Numbered from the stretch's first letter, positions 1 through 8,823 are shown. The stretch: 64,000 nucleotides of DNA from UBA1161 sp002311745 (GCA_050018415.1 JBEKAB010000006.1:62001-126000); one strand, 5' to 3'. The notes: generated by a model not told the origin, from the sequence alone. Numbers and translations: made by a program.

Positions 1-408
<408 letters not shown>

Positions 409-553
409 AGGATTATTTAGAACACGCCCGGTGCGAACCGGAGTGAAACGGTCAACACAGCCTCGCCCGCCCCGAGCTTGTCGAAGGGTGGGATGGGCAG
501 CGGTGACGCTGCCGATTGGCTTTCCGACTATTCACTTGTCAAAGATCCAACGC

Positions 554-588
554 AAAGCCCAGTCCCGGCGCGCCGGGACTGGGCTTTT
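554..588. terminator. Perfect palindromic terminator, probably bidirectional
   Basis: A 34-base perfect inverted repeat (554-587) with no unpaired loop. The arms AAAGCCCAGTCCCGGCG and its complement meet at a central CGCG. The GC-rich stem flanked by A and T runs is an intrinsic terminator readable on either strand. It lies 150 bp downstream of 16S and just downstream, on the minus strand, of the tyrS-like scrap. The rest of 407-747 holds no gene I can support. Confidence 0.8.
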
Positions 589-615
589 GTGTTGTCATGG
601 CGGACGCCGCGGGGT

Positions 616-692
616 TTTGGCCGTCGATGCGCACGGCGCCTTTTCGGATCTTTCGCACGGCCTCGCTGTTGGAAGCGGCCAGACCGGCCAAG
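616..692 (-). pseudogene. Remnant of a tyrS S4-domain segment
   Basis: Read on the minus strand this stretch gives GLAASNSEAVRKIRKGAVRI followed by DG. The intact TyrS at 2457-3662 has GLAASNSEAMRKMKEGAVRI followed by DG, the core of its C-terminal S4 RNA-binding domain. Nucleotide identity to the matching part of tyrS (about 2556-2630) is roughly four in five by eye, and the match ends abruptly on both sides. The fragment has no start codon context, no catalytic domain and no true tyrS terminus, so I read it as a decayed partial copy. It lies downstream of tyrS in the same orientation, with the glycosyltransferase gene between. Confidence 0.65.
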
Positions 693-747
693 CCCTGTGA
701 TCGGCCGCCACAATCCGTTGAAATCTCCAATTCCAATCACCGGGTCA

Positions 748-2343
748 TTATTGGGCCGCGGGCAAACTGCTGGAATTTCCGATATCGGTGTGATCGGCGT
801 CCGAGGGGGCAGGGGCTGGATCGCGGCGATAGGCGTAGACCACAAAAAAGGCCGGACCCATTGGATAGGACGAATTGTCCCGAACGCCCGCCGGGAAAAA
901 TTCGCCCGTTTCCCTCCATCGCCCGCCCAGCCACTTGATTGTCGCATCGGTATCGATCGGATTGATCAGTAAAAGTGAGATGGAATCTCGCTCGGCCGGA
1001 CTCATCACGTTGTGGTAATCCAGCGTCATCACCTCAGGGGTTGTCGCCTTGGCGGCAAAGTAGACGGGTGTGCAGCAATAGATGACGTCCGACGGTCGCG
1101 CGACCGACTTCACAAACCGGGCGACGGCCTGCGGATCGTTTTGCTTCCATTCCAGGATTGCTTTGGCCAGGTGTCCGGGCAATCCATAGCAGGTCAGCAG
1201 TGCAGCGGCGGAGGCCAGGATCAGGCCGGCGCGCGAACCGGGCAATTCCATCAGGCGATCCAGACAAGCGCAAAAGCAGACGAGCGTGGGGAGGAACATC
1301 ATCCACGCGTAGTAAGACGGAAAATGGCCGGCGGCGACCATCGTGGTTGGAATGACGATGGAAAAAAGGACGGCCCCAATCGCCCACCGCCGAGCCGCCC
1401 CGTGTCCGCGAAAAATCGGCGTGACCAGCGCCATCCCGCCCAATCCGACCAGCAGGACGAGCGAGGGAAATGCGTTGCCTTTGAACGATAAAAGTTCTTC
1501 CAGGTCGAGCGAAGCTCGCATGGGACCGCTGGCGAATTCCATGGTGAACCGGATGACCCGGGGCAGGACGTGCTCAAAATGCAATATTCCCACCATGGCG
1601 GCCGCGCCGATGATGATGCCGGCACCGACGATGATCAGATCGGGCAGCAGTCGCCAGCCGCCCATCAGCAGCACGACCAGGGAGGCGGCGGCGGCGAAGG
1701 GAATGTTCTGAAGTCCAGCCGCCGGCAGTAATGCGGCTGTCAACACCAGTGCCATGCGGCGGACTTTGGAGTTGGCAATGGTAAATTCCAGATACAATAT
1801 CGCGCACACAAGCATGCCCAGCACGTCGTAGCGCGCGGATCGATAATCAAACGATATTCCATAATTGCAGAGCAGCGCCACCGCAAGCACCACTTTCGCC
1901 CAGCGGGTTGTGACCAATCCCGACCGGCGGGAGGCGGCGATGACACAGGCAACGACGGCAACCATCAGGACATAGTTCAGCGACCTGGCCACCAGCAGAC
2001 CGACGCCCAGGATGCGGAACCAGGCGGCCAGGAGCAGCGGATAAAGCGGCGAAGTGCCGCTATAGATTTCGTGGCGTCCCATCACCGACTGGGCGCTGGA
2101 CGTGAAGCCGCGACCGGTCACCAAATTGACGGCGGGGTCGCTGAACCAGACCTCGTCCTGCCACGCCCGAGGACTGCGCGTCCCCGTCGCCAGATTCACC
2201 AGAACAAACGCGACGCACATAAAAAGGAGCAGAAGCGTGGTGAGGGTATCTCTCGTGGCGGGCCTGCCCGGAAGCGCAGCTACCCTTGTGGAGGCGCCCG
2301 GCAAATTCGACGGAAGATGCGAAGGATTTGCCTCGTTGCTCAT
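748..2343 (-). CDS. GT-C fold membrane glycosyltransferase (ArnT/PMT-like)
   Basis: A 531-residue polytopic membrane protein. A first transmembrane helix (about residues 33-52) is followed by a short outer loop carrying the acidic pair in WQDEVWFSD (D63, E64), the hallmark of GT-C enzymes that transfer sugars from polyprenyl phosphates. About ten further hydrophobic segments follow, then a soluble C-terminal domain from about residue 400. The likely role is adding a sugar to a lipid or protein on the outer face of the inner membrane; acceptor and donor cannot be told. It lies downstream of tyrS on the same strand with a 113-base gap. No clear Shine-Dalgarno precedes the ATG. Confidence 0.72.
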   Translation of the reverse strand: MSNEANPSHLPSNLPGASTRVAALPGRPATRDTLTTLLLLFMCVAFVLVNLATGTRSPRAWQDEVWFSDPAVNLVTGRGFTSSAQSVMGRHEIYSGTSPLYPLLLAAWFRILGVGLLVARSLNYVLMVAVVACVIAASRRSGLVTTRWAKVVLAVALLCNYGISFDYRSARYDVLGMLVCAILYLEFTIANSKVRRMALVLTAALLPAAGLQNIPFAAAASLVVLLMGGWRLLPDLIIVGAGIIIGAAAMVGILHFEHVLPRVIRFTMEFASGPMRASLDLEELLSFKGNAFPSLVLLVGLGGMALVTPIFRGHGAARRWAIGAVLFSIVIPTTMVAAGHFPSYYAWMMFLPTLVCFCACLDRLMELPGSRAGLILASAAALLTCYGLPGHLAKAILEWKQNDPQAVARFVKSVARPSDVIYCCTPVYFAAKATTPEVMTLDYHNVMSPAERDSISLLLINPIDTDATIKWLGGRWRETGEFFPAGVRDNSSYPMGPAFFVVYAYRRDPAPAPSDADHTDIGNSSSLPAAQ

Positions 2344-2456
2344 AGGTCCACTTTGGTCCCCCCCGCAACATCAGGATAAAAGTCAGCCATACCGCCGTCA
2401 AGCTCACCCGATCGGCGAGGGCAAAAGCAGTTGCGGCGTCAGGAGGACGACGCCTT

Positions 2457-3662
2457 CTATCCAGGAATGAGCCTGGCAAACTTACGATTCCCCAGTTGCA
2501 GCACCACTGGCTTGTCGAAGGCATACTCCTTTTGCGGATCGGTCACCTTTTCGCCATCGATGCGCACGGCGCCTTCCTTCATTTTTCGCATGGCCTCGCT
2601 GTTGGAGGCGGCCAAGCCGGTCTGAACAAGCAGTGGGGCCAATTTTTTCGCTGCTTTGGTTACGGGAAACTCGGGGATTTGGTCCGGCACGCCGCCGTGC
2701 GTAGCTTTGACAAACTCCGCTTCGGCCGCCTCCGCGGCCGCGGCGCCGTGCAGCCACGCCACCATCCGCCGCGCCAAATCCGCCTTGGCGTTGCGCGGTT
2801 CGGATTGAATCCTCGGCAAGAATTCCTCGCGCCCCACCTCCGTCAAAAGCGTGTAATAATTTTCCAGCAGTGCATCGGGCAGCTTCATGATCTTGCCGAA
2901 CATTCCGTCCGGACCGCCGGGTGGATCGGTCACGCCGATGTAGTTCCCCTTGCTCTTGGACATCTTCATGACCCCGTCGGTGCCGATCAGCAGCGGCGTC
3001 ACCATCACCACCTGCGCTTCCTTGCCCTCCTCCTTCATGAACTCGCGGCCGACGAGATTGTTGAACAGTTGATCGCTGCCGCCCATCTCCACGTCCGCAT
3101 TGATGATCACGCTGTCCCAGCCCTGCAGCAGCGGATACAAAAATTCGTGAATGCGGATGTCCCCCCCGGAGACGTAGCGTTCCTTGAACGTGTCGCGCTC
3201 GAGCATCTGGGCGACCGATTTTCGGCTGGCCAGGCGGATGATCTCCAGCAGATTCATCGCTCCCAGCCACTCGCCGTTCCAGCGCACTTCCAGATGGTCC
3301 GGATCGGTCAGCAGGATTTTCCCGATCTGGGTGACGTAGGTTTCGGCGTTGGCGTTGATCACCGCGCCGCTGAGGACCGGCCGCGTGGAATCCCGCCCGG
3401 AGGGGTCGCCCACGCGGGCCGTGTAATCCCCGATGATCAGCACCGCCTTGTGACCCAGTTCCTGGAACTGGCGGATGGCCTTCAGCGGCACCGCGTGCCC
3501 CAGCGTCACGTCCGGGGCCGTGGGGTCCATCCCCAGCTTGATGCGCAGCGGTTTGCCCGTCTTGGCACTGGCTTCCAGCTTGCGGCGCAAATCCTGCTCG
3601 GTGAGGATGCGCTCGCAGCGGCGCGACAGAAGCTGAATCTGCTGGTCGATGGAGAGCGACAT
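2457..3662 (-). CDS. tyrS: Tyrosine--tRNA ligase
   Basis: Class I synthetase that charges tRNA-Tyr. At 401 residues it has the family length. The HIGH-type signature appears as LGHAVPL, the KMSKS loop as KMSKSKGN, and the C-terminal S4 RNA-binding domain contains GLAASNSEAMRKMKEGAVRI. The frame is open further upstream to 3776, but that stretch lacks family similarity and overlaps a REP palindrome, so I chose the ATG giving MSLSIDQQIQLL. There is no obvious Shine-Dalgarno; instead a 10-bp hairpin abuts the start codon. A decayed copy of the S4 segment lies at 616-692. Confidence 0.96.
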   Translation of the reverse strand: MSLSIDQQIQLLSRRCERILTEQDLRRKLEASAKTGKPLRIKLGMDPTAPDVTLGHAVPLKAIRQFQELGHKAVLIIGDYTARVGDPSGRDSTRPVLSGAVINANAETYVTQIGKILLTDPDHLEVRWNGEWLGAMNLLEIIRLASRKSVAQMLERDTFKERYVSGGDIRIHEFLYPLLQGWDSVIINADVEMGGSDQLFNNLVGREFMKEEGKEAQVVMVTPLLIGTDGVMKMSKSKGNYIGVTDPPGGPDGMFGKIMKLPDALLENYYTLLTEVGREEFLPRIQSEPRNAKADLARRMVAWLHGAAAAEAAEAEFVKATHGGVPDQIPEFPVTKAAKKLAPLLVQTGLAASNSEAMRKMKEGAVRIDGEKVTDPQKEYAFDKPVVLQLGNRKFARLIPG

Positions 3663-3704
3663 GGTTGGCGCGAATTGTATGAAGGCGGGTAGACCGCGCC
3701 AACC
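3663..3704 (-). promoter_or_regulatory. Hairpin abutting the tyrS start codon
   Basis: Arms GGTTGGCGCG (3663-3672) and CGCGCCAACC (3695-3704) form a 10-bp perfect stem with a 22-base loop. On the mRNA the stem ends directly at the tyrS ATG, where a ribosome-binding site would normally be, and no Shine-Dalgarno is visible. It could modulate initiation. It does not show the long multi-stem form or AGGTGG-type element of a T-box. Confidence 0.4.
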
Positions 3705-3726
3705 GACGACCGGGGGCGAGGAAACG

Positions 3727-3805
3727 CGCGTCGCAAGCGACGCGGCTAACCTTTGGGAGAAATGGGAATAGTGCATCGCTGATTAGCCGCGTCGCTTGCG
3801 ACGCG
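3727..3805. repeat. REP-like inverted pair upstream of RAYT copy 1
   Basis: Two 23-base elements, 3727-3749 and 3783-3805, are exact reverse complements of each other. Each is a small palindrome, GCGTCGC-AA-GCGACGC, followed by GGCTAA on one side, giving a BIME-like pair with a 33-bp spacer. The same element type occurs at the second RAYT (43227-43290 and 43918-43942), with CA/TG instead of AA/TT at the centre. Similar repeats were not noticed elsewhere in the window, so their placement beside RAYT genes is not random here. Confidence 0.8.
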
Positions 3806-3831
3806 TGGCCGACCGCGTATCCTCATACGAA

Positions 3832-4401
3832 TTGATCCTCGCAAGCCATGTCATCTTGAGCACCTACGGTTTTTGGCTCCCCAACGACCCCAGAGGATCC
3901 TGGTCGCGCTTTGTCGCGTCCTGGGAATTATTCATGCACGGCAAGGCAACCAAAGTGGAGGTCCGACATTCCGTAGCGCATGTTGTGCACGACATCAATC
4001 AACGTCGCGCGGCCAAGGCGGCAATGAAATATCCGCCGGTTCGCTTCACCGGCATTCAGGCCGCCTGCGTCGCGCGCGGATTTGCCACGGCCATACAAGA
4101 GGGGCGTTATATTTTTTACGCATGCTGCATCCTGCCTGAACATGTCCACCTGGTCGTGGCCGATCACGCGCGGCCGGTTCGGCAAATCGTGGGACATCTG
4201 AAGGCGAATGCGGTTCGCCAACTGCGCGAGGAGAATTTGTATCCCGGCGAAGCGCCTTCGCCTTGGGGACGCGGGTGCTGGGCGGTTTATCTGTATAGCG
4301 AGGCGGACACCCTGCGGTCGGTTCGATACGTGGAAAATAATCCGCTGAAGGAGGCGAAGCGAAAGCAGGTTTGGTCGTTTGTCACGCCTTTGGCGCCGTG
4401 A
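3832..4401 (+). CDS. RAYT-type (REP-associated) Y1 transposase, copy 1
   Basis: A 189-residue protein of the HUH/Y1 transposase superfamily. The metal-binding HUH pair is in LPEHVHLVV (H104, H106), and the conserved YGFWLPNDPRGSW block is near the N terminus. RYVENNP corresponds to the Y1-family YxxxNP element. The start is the TTG at 3832, aligned without gaps to the ATG of copy 2 at 43315; an earlier TTG lies inside the REP palindrome and is unlikely. By my count 85 of the first 140 residues are identical to copy 2. The LK-containing helix (HLKANAVRQL) has no tyrosine where Y1 enzymes carry their nucleophile. It is expected to act on the flanking REP sequences. Confidence 0.8.
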   Translation: MILASHVILSTYGFWLPNDPRGSWSRFVASWELFMHGKATKVEVRHSVAHVVHDINQRRAAKAAMKYPPVRFTGIQAACVARGFATAIQEGRYIFYACCILPEHVHLVVADHARPVRQIVGHLKANAVRQLREENLYPGEAPSPWGRGCWAVYLYSEADTLRSVRYVENNPLKEAKRKQVWSFVTPLAP

Positions 4402-4453
4402 CGCGGTTGGACACGCGTTCCGGCGGTACAATGTATCCCAACAGGGAACGCAC

Positions 4454-4711
4454 ATGGCCAGGAAGAAACGACGACTGGAAAGACGGCATCACGTCAGTTG
4501 CAGCATGAAGGTGCTGGAGTTGAACAAGGCGGGCAGTTCAATCCGCTTCGTGATCAGTTCGCGCGACGGACGACTGGGGGAAATTGTGTTGGGGCGCGGA
4601 TCGATCGCCTGGCGCGGCGGGCACAAGTGGACGGGCAAGACTTGGCGCTGGTCGCGCTTTGCCGAGATCATGAACGGCATCATCAGCGGGGAAATCGGCC
4701 CGCGGCCGTAA
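4454..4711 (+). CDS. Small basic hypothetical protein
   Basis: An 85-residue protein not recognised as any family. It starts MARKKRRLERRHH, is strongly basic at the N terminus, and has a Gly/Trp-rich centre (RGGHKWTGKTWRW). The ATG at 4454 is chosen because AGGGAA lies just upstream; the frame extends earlier, but that would overlap the RAYT 3' end. It ends 3 bases before the convergent nadB stop. It might bind nucleic acid, judging by charge only. Confidence 0.5.
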   Translation: MARKKRRLERRHHVSCSMKVLELNKAGSSIRFVISSRDGRLGEIVLGRGSIAWRGGHKWTGKTWRWSRFAEIMNGIISGEIGPRP

Positions 4712-4714
4712 ACG

Positions 4715-6397
4715 CTAGACGTGATTGGAGTCGATCGGCTTGGGGATCGGCGTGTCCATGGGGCGACGCCATAGCAGGTGCATCCGCCAGTGGTTGTCAT
4801 CCACCTCCGGAAAATCCAGGCGATAATGCGCGCCGCGGCTCTCGGCGCGCGTGTAGGCGGCGGTGGTGATTAGAAAACAAACCGTGAGCATGTTCTGCAA
4901 TTCCCAGCCGGCCACGGCGTCCTCGGCGCCGCCGGCCGGTGAAAACGTCTTGTCCATCACGTAGCGGCTCCAAAACGCGATGATCTCGCGCGTCTCGGCC
5001 AGCCGATCGCCCGTGCGCTCGATCCCGACGTTTCGCCACATCACGCTGCGCAGACTGCTCTTGACGTCCGTCAAATCCAGCTCGGTTTTGGCCGACGGCG
5101 GGATTTGGTGCTCCAGGTGATGGGGGAATTTGACCTCGTTGGCCATCGCCCAGCGGGCGGCATCGGCGCCGGCGCGGGCGCCGAAGGCCAGGCCCTCCAG
5201 CAGGGAATTGCTGGCCAGGCGATTGGCGCCGTGCAAGCCGCTGCAGCCGGCTTCTCCGGCGGCGTACAAGCCGCTCAGACTCGTGCGGCCCACCGTGTCG
5301 CAGTCCACGCCGCCGATCATGTAATGCGTCGCCGGATGGATCGGGATCAGATCCCGGCTCGGATCGATGTCGAACTGCGCCAAAAGCTGGGCCAGTTGCG
5401 GAAAACGCTTCTTGAACGGCTCGACCGGCAGGTGCCGAACGTCCAGGTAAACGTGGGAAAAATTGGTTTTGCGGATTTGCTCGACGATGGCGCGGCTGAC
5501 GACGTCGCGGGGCGCCAACTCGCCGGAGGGATGATAATCCCTCATAAAGCGCCGGCCGTGGCGATCCACCAGATACGCCCCTTCGCCGCGGACGGCCTCG
5601 GTGATCAGCGTCCGGCTGGCCCCCGCGACGTACAGCGTCGTGGGATGAAACTGCACCATCTCCATGTCCGCCAGCGTCGTGCCGGCGCGGTAGGCCATGG
5701 CCTGCCCATCCGCGGTGGCGATCTTGGGATTGGTCGATTCACGATACAGCTGCCCCGCCCCGCCGCTGGCCAGGATGGTGCGCTTGGCCCAGATCAGGTT
5801 CACTTCGCCCTTGATCAGAGCCAGCGCTCCGACGCATTGGCCCTGGTCAGTGAGAAGGTCGATAGCAAACGACATCTCCGAAACGCGAATGGATTCGCGC
5901 CCTCGGACGGCGTTGATGAGGGTTTGGGCCAGCTCTTTTCCCGTGGCATCGCCGGCGGCGTGAATGATGCGGGCGAAACTGTGCCCCCCTTCCAGGCCAA
6001 ACGACAGGTCGTAGGCGTTGCCGGTTTTTTTATCGAAATGCGCGCCCCAGGAGAGCAGTTCCAGGACGCGCTGGGGGCCTTCCTCGATGACGATGCGGAC
6101 GGCCTGCTCGTTGCACAAGCCGGCGCCGCAGAGCAGGGTGTCCTTGACGTGCGATTCGACGCTGTCGGCCGGCTGCAGCACGGCGGCGATGCCGCCCTGG
6201 GCGTACCAGGTGTTGGATTGATCGATGGTGTCCTTGGTGAGGATGAGGACGTCGGCGCCGGCTTCGGCCGCGGCGATGGCCGAGCGCAACCCCGCCACGC
6301 CCCCGCCGATGACCAGCACGTCCGCCATCTGCTGAGGCAGACGCGAGGCTTTGAACGGGACCAGGTATCGGCGTTGAGTCAAAGGCTCGAACATCAT
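4715..6397 (-). CDS. nadB: L-aspartate oxidase
   Basis: Flavoprotein oxidising L-aspartate to iminoaspartate, first step of de novo NAD synthesis. It has about 560 residues. The N-terminal dinucleotide-binding fold reads VLVIGGGVAGLRSA, followed by SNTWYAQGGIAA. Other succinate-dehydrogenase/NadB family blocks are the FHPTTLY motif, the EAVRGEGAYLVD active-site region, and HGANRLASNSLLEG near residue 400. The start ATG at 6397 overlaps the nuoC stop as TGATG, so the two are translationally coupled; GTG at 6400 and ATG at 6394 are alternatives. nadA and nadC are not in the window. Confidence 0.94.
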   Translation of the reverse strand: MMFEPLTQRRYLVPFKASRLPQQMADVLVIGGGVAGLRSAIAAAEAGADVLILTKDTIDQSNTWYAQGGIAAVLQPADSVESHVKDTLLCGAGLCNEQAVRIVIEEGPQRVLELLSWGAHFDKKTGNAYDLSFGLEGGHSFARIIHAAGDATGKELAQTLINAVRGRESIRVSEMSFAIDLLTDQGQCVGALALIKGEVNLIWAKRTILASGGAGQLYRESTNPKIATADGQAMAYRAGTTLADMEMVQFHPTTLYVAGASRTLITEAVRGEGAYLVDRHGRRFMRDYHPSGELAPRDVVSRAIVEQIRKTNFSHVYLDVRHLPVEPFKKRFPQLAQLLAQFDIDPSRDLIPIHPATHYMIGGVDCDTVGRTSLSGLYAAGEAGCSGLHGANRLASNSLLEGLAFGARAGADAARWAMANEVKFPHHLEHQIPPSAKTELDLTDVKSSLRSVMWRNVGIERTGDRLAETREIIAFWSRYVMDKTFSPAGGAEDAVAGWELQNMLTVCFLITTAAYTRAESRGAHYRLDFPEVDDNHWRMHLLWRRPMDTPIPKPIDSNHV

Positions 6398-7023
6398 CAC
6401 GCCCCTTCGCGCGTGACGATCTTGAAATCCTCGCGCTCACCGACGCCGCGAAGCGGATAATCCTTGCGCAGCGGATAGCTGCCAAAACCGTTCCAGGTGA
6501 GCAGGCGGCGCAGGTCGGGATGCCCGATGAAGATGATGCCGAACATGTCGTAGACTTCGCGTTCCATCCACTCGGCCCCGGGCCACACGCCGCAGACGCT
6601 GTCCAGCCGCAGGCCCGGATCGCCCTTCTCGATCACCTCTTCATCGCGCAGGGCGGTTTTCGGCGCGGTGCTCTGCGTCGGGTCGAGAAAGACCTTGAGC
6701 CACAGGCGATGGTTGCGGCTGACGCTGGTCAGGCCGTAGTTGACCGCGAAGCGATGCTCGGTTCCCGGATAATTCAGGTAATCCACGCCGTTCAGCTCAG
6801 CCAGCATGTCGTAGCGCAGGTCCGGATCATCCCGCAAGAACGTGCAGACCGGCACGATGTGCTCGCGCGGCACGACGACGGTCACCATGTCCCGCAATTC
6901 CCCGACGAAAAACTGGATCTCGGGGAATTTGGACTTCAGGGGTTGCAGGGCGGGATGGTTGATGGTTCGCGGCATAAGCGGCTTCGTCGGAGCCGGGAGA
7001 TTGTTGGACAGATCGCGCGTCAC
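6397..7023 (-). CDS. nuoC: NADH-quinone oxidoreductase subunit C, isolated
   Basis: The 30-kDa peripheral-arm subunit of respiratory complex I. Its hallmark is EREVYDMFGIIFIGHPDLRR near the C terminus, followed by RKDYPLRG. Length is 208 residues from the GTG at 7023; an ATG at 6975 giving MPRTINHPAL is also possible, and neither start has a strong Shine-Dalgarno. Unlike usual nuo clusters there is no nuoA, B or D beside it; it sits between murG and nadB. The rest of complex I must be elsewhere, if present. Confidence 0.9.
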   Translation of the reverse strand: MTRDLSNNLPAPTKPLMPRTINHPALQPLKSKFPEIQFFVGELRDMVTVVVPREHIVPVCTFLRDDPDLRYDMLAELNGVDYLNYPGTEHRFAVNYGLTSVSRNHRLWLKVFLDPTQSTAPKTALRDEEVIEKGDPGLRLDSVCGVWPGAEWMEREVYDMFGIIFIGHPDLRRLLTWNGFGSYPLRKDYPLRGVGEREDFKIVTREGA

Positions 7024-7061
7024 GTCAAGAATGCCCTGCGGCGGCGCGGACGCGATCGGAA

Positions 7062-8162
7062 CTATTTGACCACCTCGGCGATGACGGCGGCGACGGCGTC
7101 GGCGGCGTCGGGGCGGCCTAGCTTGCGGGCGGCATCGGACATCGCCTGGCGCTTGGGGGCATCGTACAGCAGCGATTCCAGAATCGGCCGCAGCTTGCTG
7201 GCGTTCTTGGCCGCGTCCTTCTCATCATCCACCAAAATGGCCGCGCCGGCATCGGCCAGGGTTTGCGCATTGGCGCGTTGGTGCAGGTCCCGGTGAAAGG
7301 GATACGGCATGAGGATGGACGGCACACCGCAGGCGGTCAGCTCGGCACAACTGCTGGCCCCGGCGCGGCTCAGGGCCAGGTCCGCCACCGCCCACACATC
7401 CGCCATCGCCGGCGTGAAGTCGATCACGCGCGCCGCGACGGCTCTTTCCCGATATCCGCGGCGGACCGCCTCGCCGTGCTCGCGTCCGGCCAGATGCAGA
7501 ATCTGCCAGCCGTTGAGCGTGATGGTTCCGGCCAGCGCCAACATCGCTTCGTTGACCGTCATCGCTCCCAGCGAAGCGCCGGTGATCACAAGCGTGTGGA
7601 GCATCGGGTCCAGTTCCAGGCGTGAGGCGGCCTGCTCGCGCGGCGGAAGCCGGCGGATGTCCCGGCGGATCGGACAGCCCGTCACCTTCAGCTTGTCGCG
7701 ATGTTCCGCCGGCACGTGCTGGGGCGCGGCAAATTGGCAGCATACGGCCTTGGCGTAACGCATCAGATACTGATTGGCCTTGCCGGGAATGACGTCGGGG
7801 TTGAGCAGAACCGTGGGGATGCGGCGCAGGGCCGCCAACTTCACGGCGACGCCCGCGGCGTATCCGCCCAGCCCCACCACCGCGGCCGGCCGACGCTCCT
7901 TCAGCACCCGGCGCACCAGGTCCTTGGTGTCGCGCCAGCTTTTCCAGAATTTGAGCAATCCCCCCATCGACCGCCGCGGCGGCACGATCGGCTGCGGCAG
8001 ATATTCAAAGCCGGCCGGCTCCAGGATCACCCGGTCGATGTCGCGGGCAGTGCACAAAAACAACGACTTGGCATCCGGCAACCGATCGCGCAGGGCGTCG
8101 GCCACGGCGATGCCGGGATACAGATGCCCCCCCGTCCCGCCGCCGGCCAAAAGGATCGTCAT
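7062..8162 (-). CDS. murG: Lipid II synthase: UDP-GlcNAc:lipid I GlcNAc transferase
   Basis: GT28 enzyme that adds GlcNAc to lipid I to make lipid II on the inner face of the membrane. The 366-residue protein begins MTILLAGGGTGGHLYPG, the family's N-terminal glycine-rich loop. A second glycine-rich region (ITGASLGAM) and the donor-site block (SRAGASSCAELTACG, then PSILMPYP) follow. The open frame extends upstream, but that part is a translated AT-rich heptamer repeat and I exclude it. No other mur genes are adjacent. Its presence implies peptidoglycan synthesis in this organism. Confidence 0.95.
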   Translation of the reverse strand: MTILLAGGGTGGHLYPGIAVADALRDRLPDAKSLFLCTARDIDRVILEPAGFEYLPQPIVPPRRSMGGLLKFWKSWRDTKDLVRRVLKERRPAAVVGLGGYAAGVAVKLAALRRIPTVLLNPDVIPGKANQYLMRYAKAVCCQFAAPQHVPAEHRDKLKVTGCPIRRDIRRLPPREQAASRLELDPMLHTLVITGASLGAMTVNEAMLALAGTITLNGWQILHLAGREHGEAVRRGYRERAVAARVIDFTPAMADVWAVADLALSRAGASSCAELTACGVPSILMPYPFHRDLHQRANAQTLADAGAAILVDDEKDAAKNASKLRPILESLLYDAPKRQAMSDAARKLGRPDAADAVAAVIAEVVK

Positions 8163-8168
8163 GCAGGA

Positions 8169-8207
8169 AATGATAACAAATGATGAATGCTGAATGATAA
8201 ATGGTGA
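8169..8207. repeat. AT-rich heptamer repeat (TGAATGA type)
   Basis: About 40 bases of degenerate tandem units such as AATGATG, AATGCTG and AATGATA between the thioredoxin-like gene and murG. The same kind of repeat is at 51712-51800 and 62546-62597, and in related form at 19321-19375. Base composition is far more AT-rich than the neighbours. Confidence 0.6.
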
Positions 8208-8244
8208 GTCAAAACAAACAAAAGACCGCTTCCCGCATTTCTTT

Positions 8245-8823
8245 TCAGTCTTTGTACTTTTGCCGCAAGCGAGGGCTGAGGCGCAGCATGAGCTGGATGC
8301 GCTCGATTTCCGCAAGCCAATCGGCCAACGTGGCCGCCATTTCCTGCTTGTCCGGAGCGACGATGCCGGTCGGACAGGCCGGCCCCAGTTGCCGCTGCGC
8401 CATCGCGCGGTAGCGGTTGATCGTCCGATCGCCGTAGGCGGCGCAGAATTCAAAATCCTCGGCCAAGAACAGCGCCACGGGCACGCGATCGCCGCCGTTG
8501 ACGCGAACCCATTGCGACAGGTCGCGGTGCTGATCGCGGTCCAGCAAGCGCAGAGCGATCTTGGCCACATTGGCCTGGGCGATGCGAGCGATCAGCGGGC
8601 ACTGCTGCACGCAGTCGCCGCACCAGATGCCGCTGACGATCAGCAGTTTCATCTCGCGCACGAATCCGCCGACCAACTGTTTCTGCGCGTCGGTGAGTGC
8701 GGCGGCATCGTACACCTGTTTCCAGCGGCGCTGCTGCTCGTCGGTTCCGGTTTGGACATAGCGATCGTACGGCAACGCTACGGCGAATTTGTCGGATAAG
8801 AATGCGGTGTTCATATCGGACAT
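8245..8823 (-). CDS. Thioredoxin-family protein with WCGDC motif
   Basis: A roughly 192-residue cytoplasmic protein without signal peptide. The centre has a thioredoxin-like redox motif, SGIWCGDCVQQCPLI, preceded by a beta strand, and the downstream VPVALFLAEDFEF resembles the cis-Pro strand. The family is usually annotated as thioredoxin family and is thought to be a disulfide reductase; the substrate is unknown. ATG at 8823 or 8814 are both plausible starts, and neither has a clear Shine-Dalgarno. It is transcribed in the same direction as murG, separated from it by the heptamer repeat. Confidence 0.75.
   Translation of the reverse strand: MSDMNTAFLSDKFAVALPYDRYVQTGTDEQQRRWKQVYDAAALTDAQKQLVGGFVREMKLLIVSGIWCGDCVQQCPLIARIAQANVAKIALRLLDRDQHRDLSQWVRVNGGDRVPVALFLAEDFEFCAAYGDRTINRYRAMAQRQLGPACPTGIVAPDKQEMAATLADWLAEIERIQLMLRLSPRLRQKYKD

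Noticed and set aside
3663..3776. N-terminal extension of TyrS
   Set aside because: It overlaps the hairpin and the REP element and has no similarity to TyrS N termini; MSLSIDQQIQ is the normal start.
3663..3795. T-box leader upstream of tyrS
   Set aside because: A single hairpin without the conserved T-box element or an antiterminator/terminator pair, and T-boxes are not expected in this phylum.
8163..8570. N-terminal extension of MurG
   Set aside because: The open frame covers the heptamer repeat and part of the thioredoxin-like gene in another frame; the conserved MurG start is at 8162.
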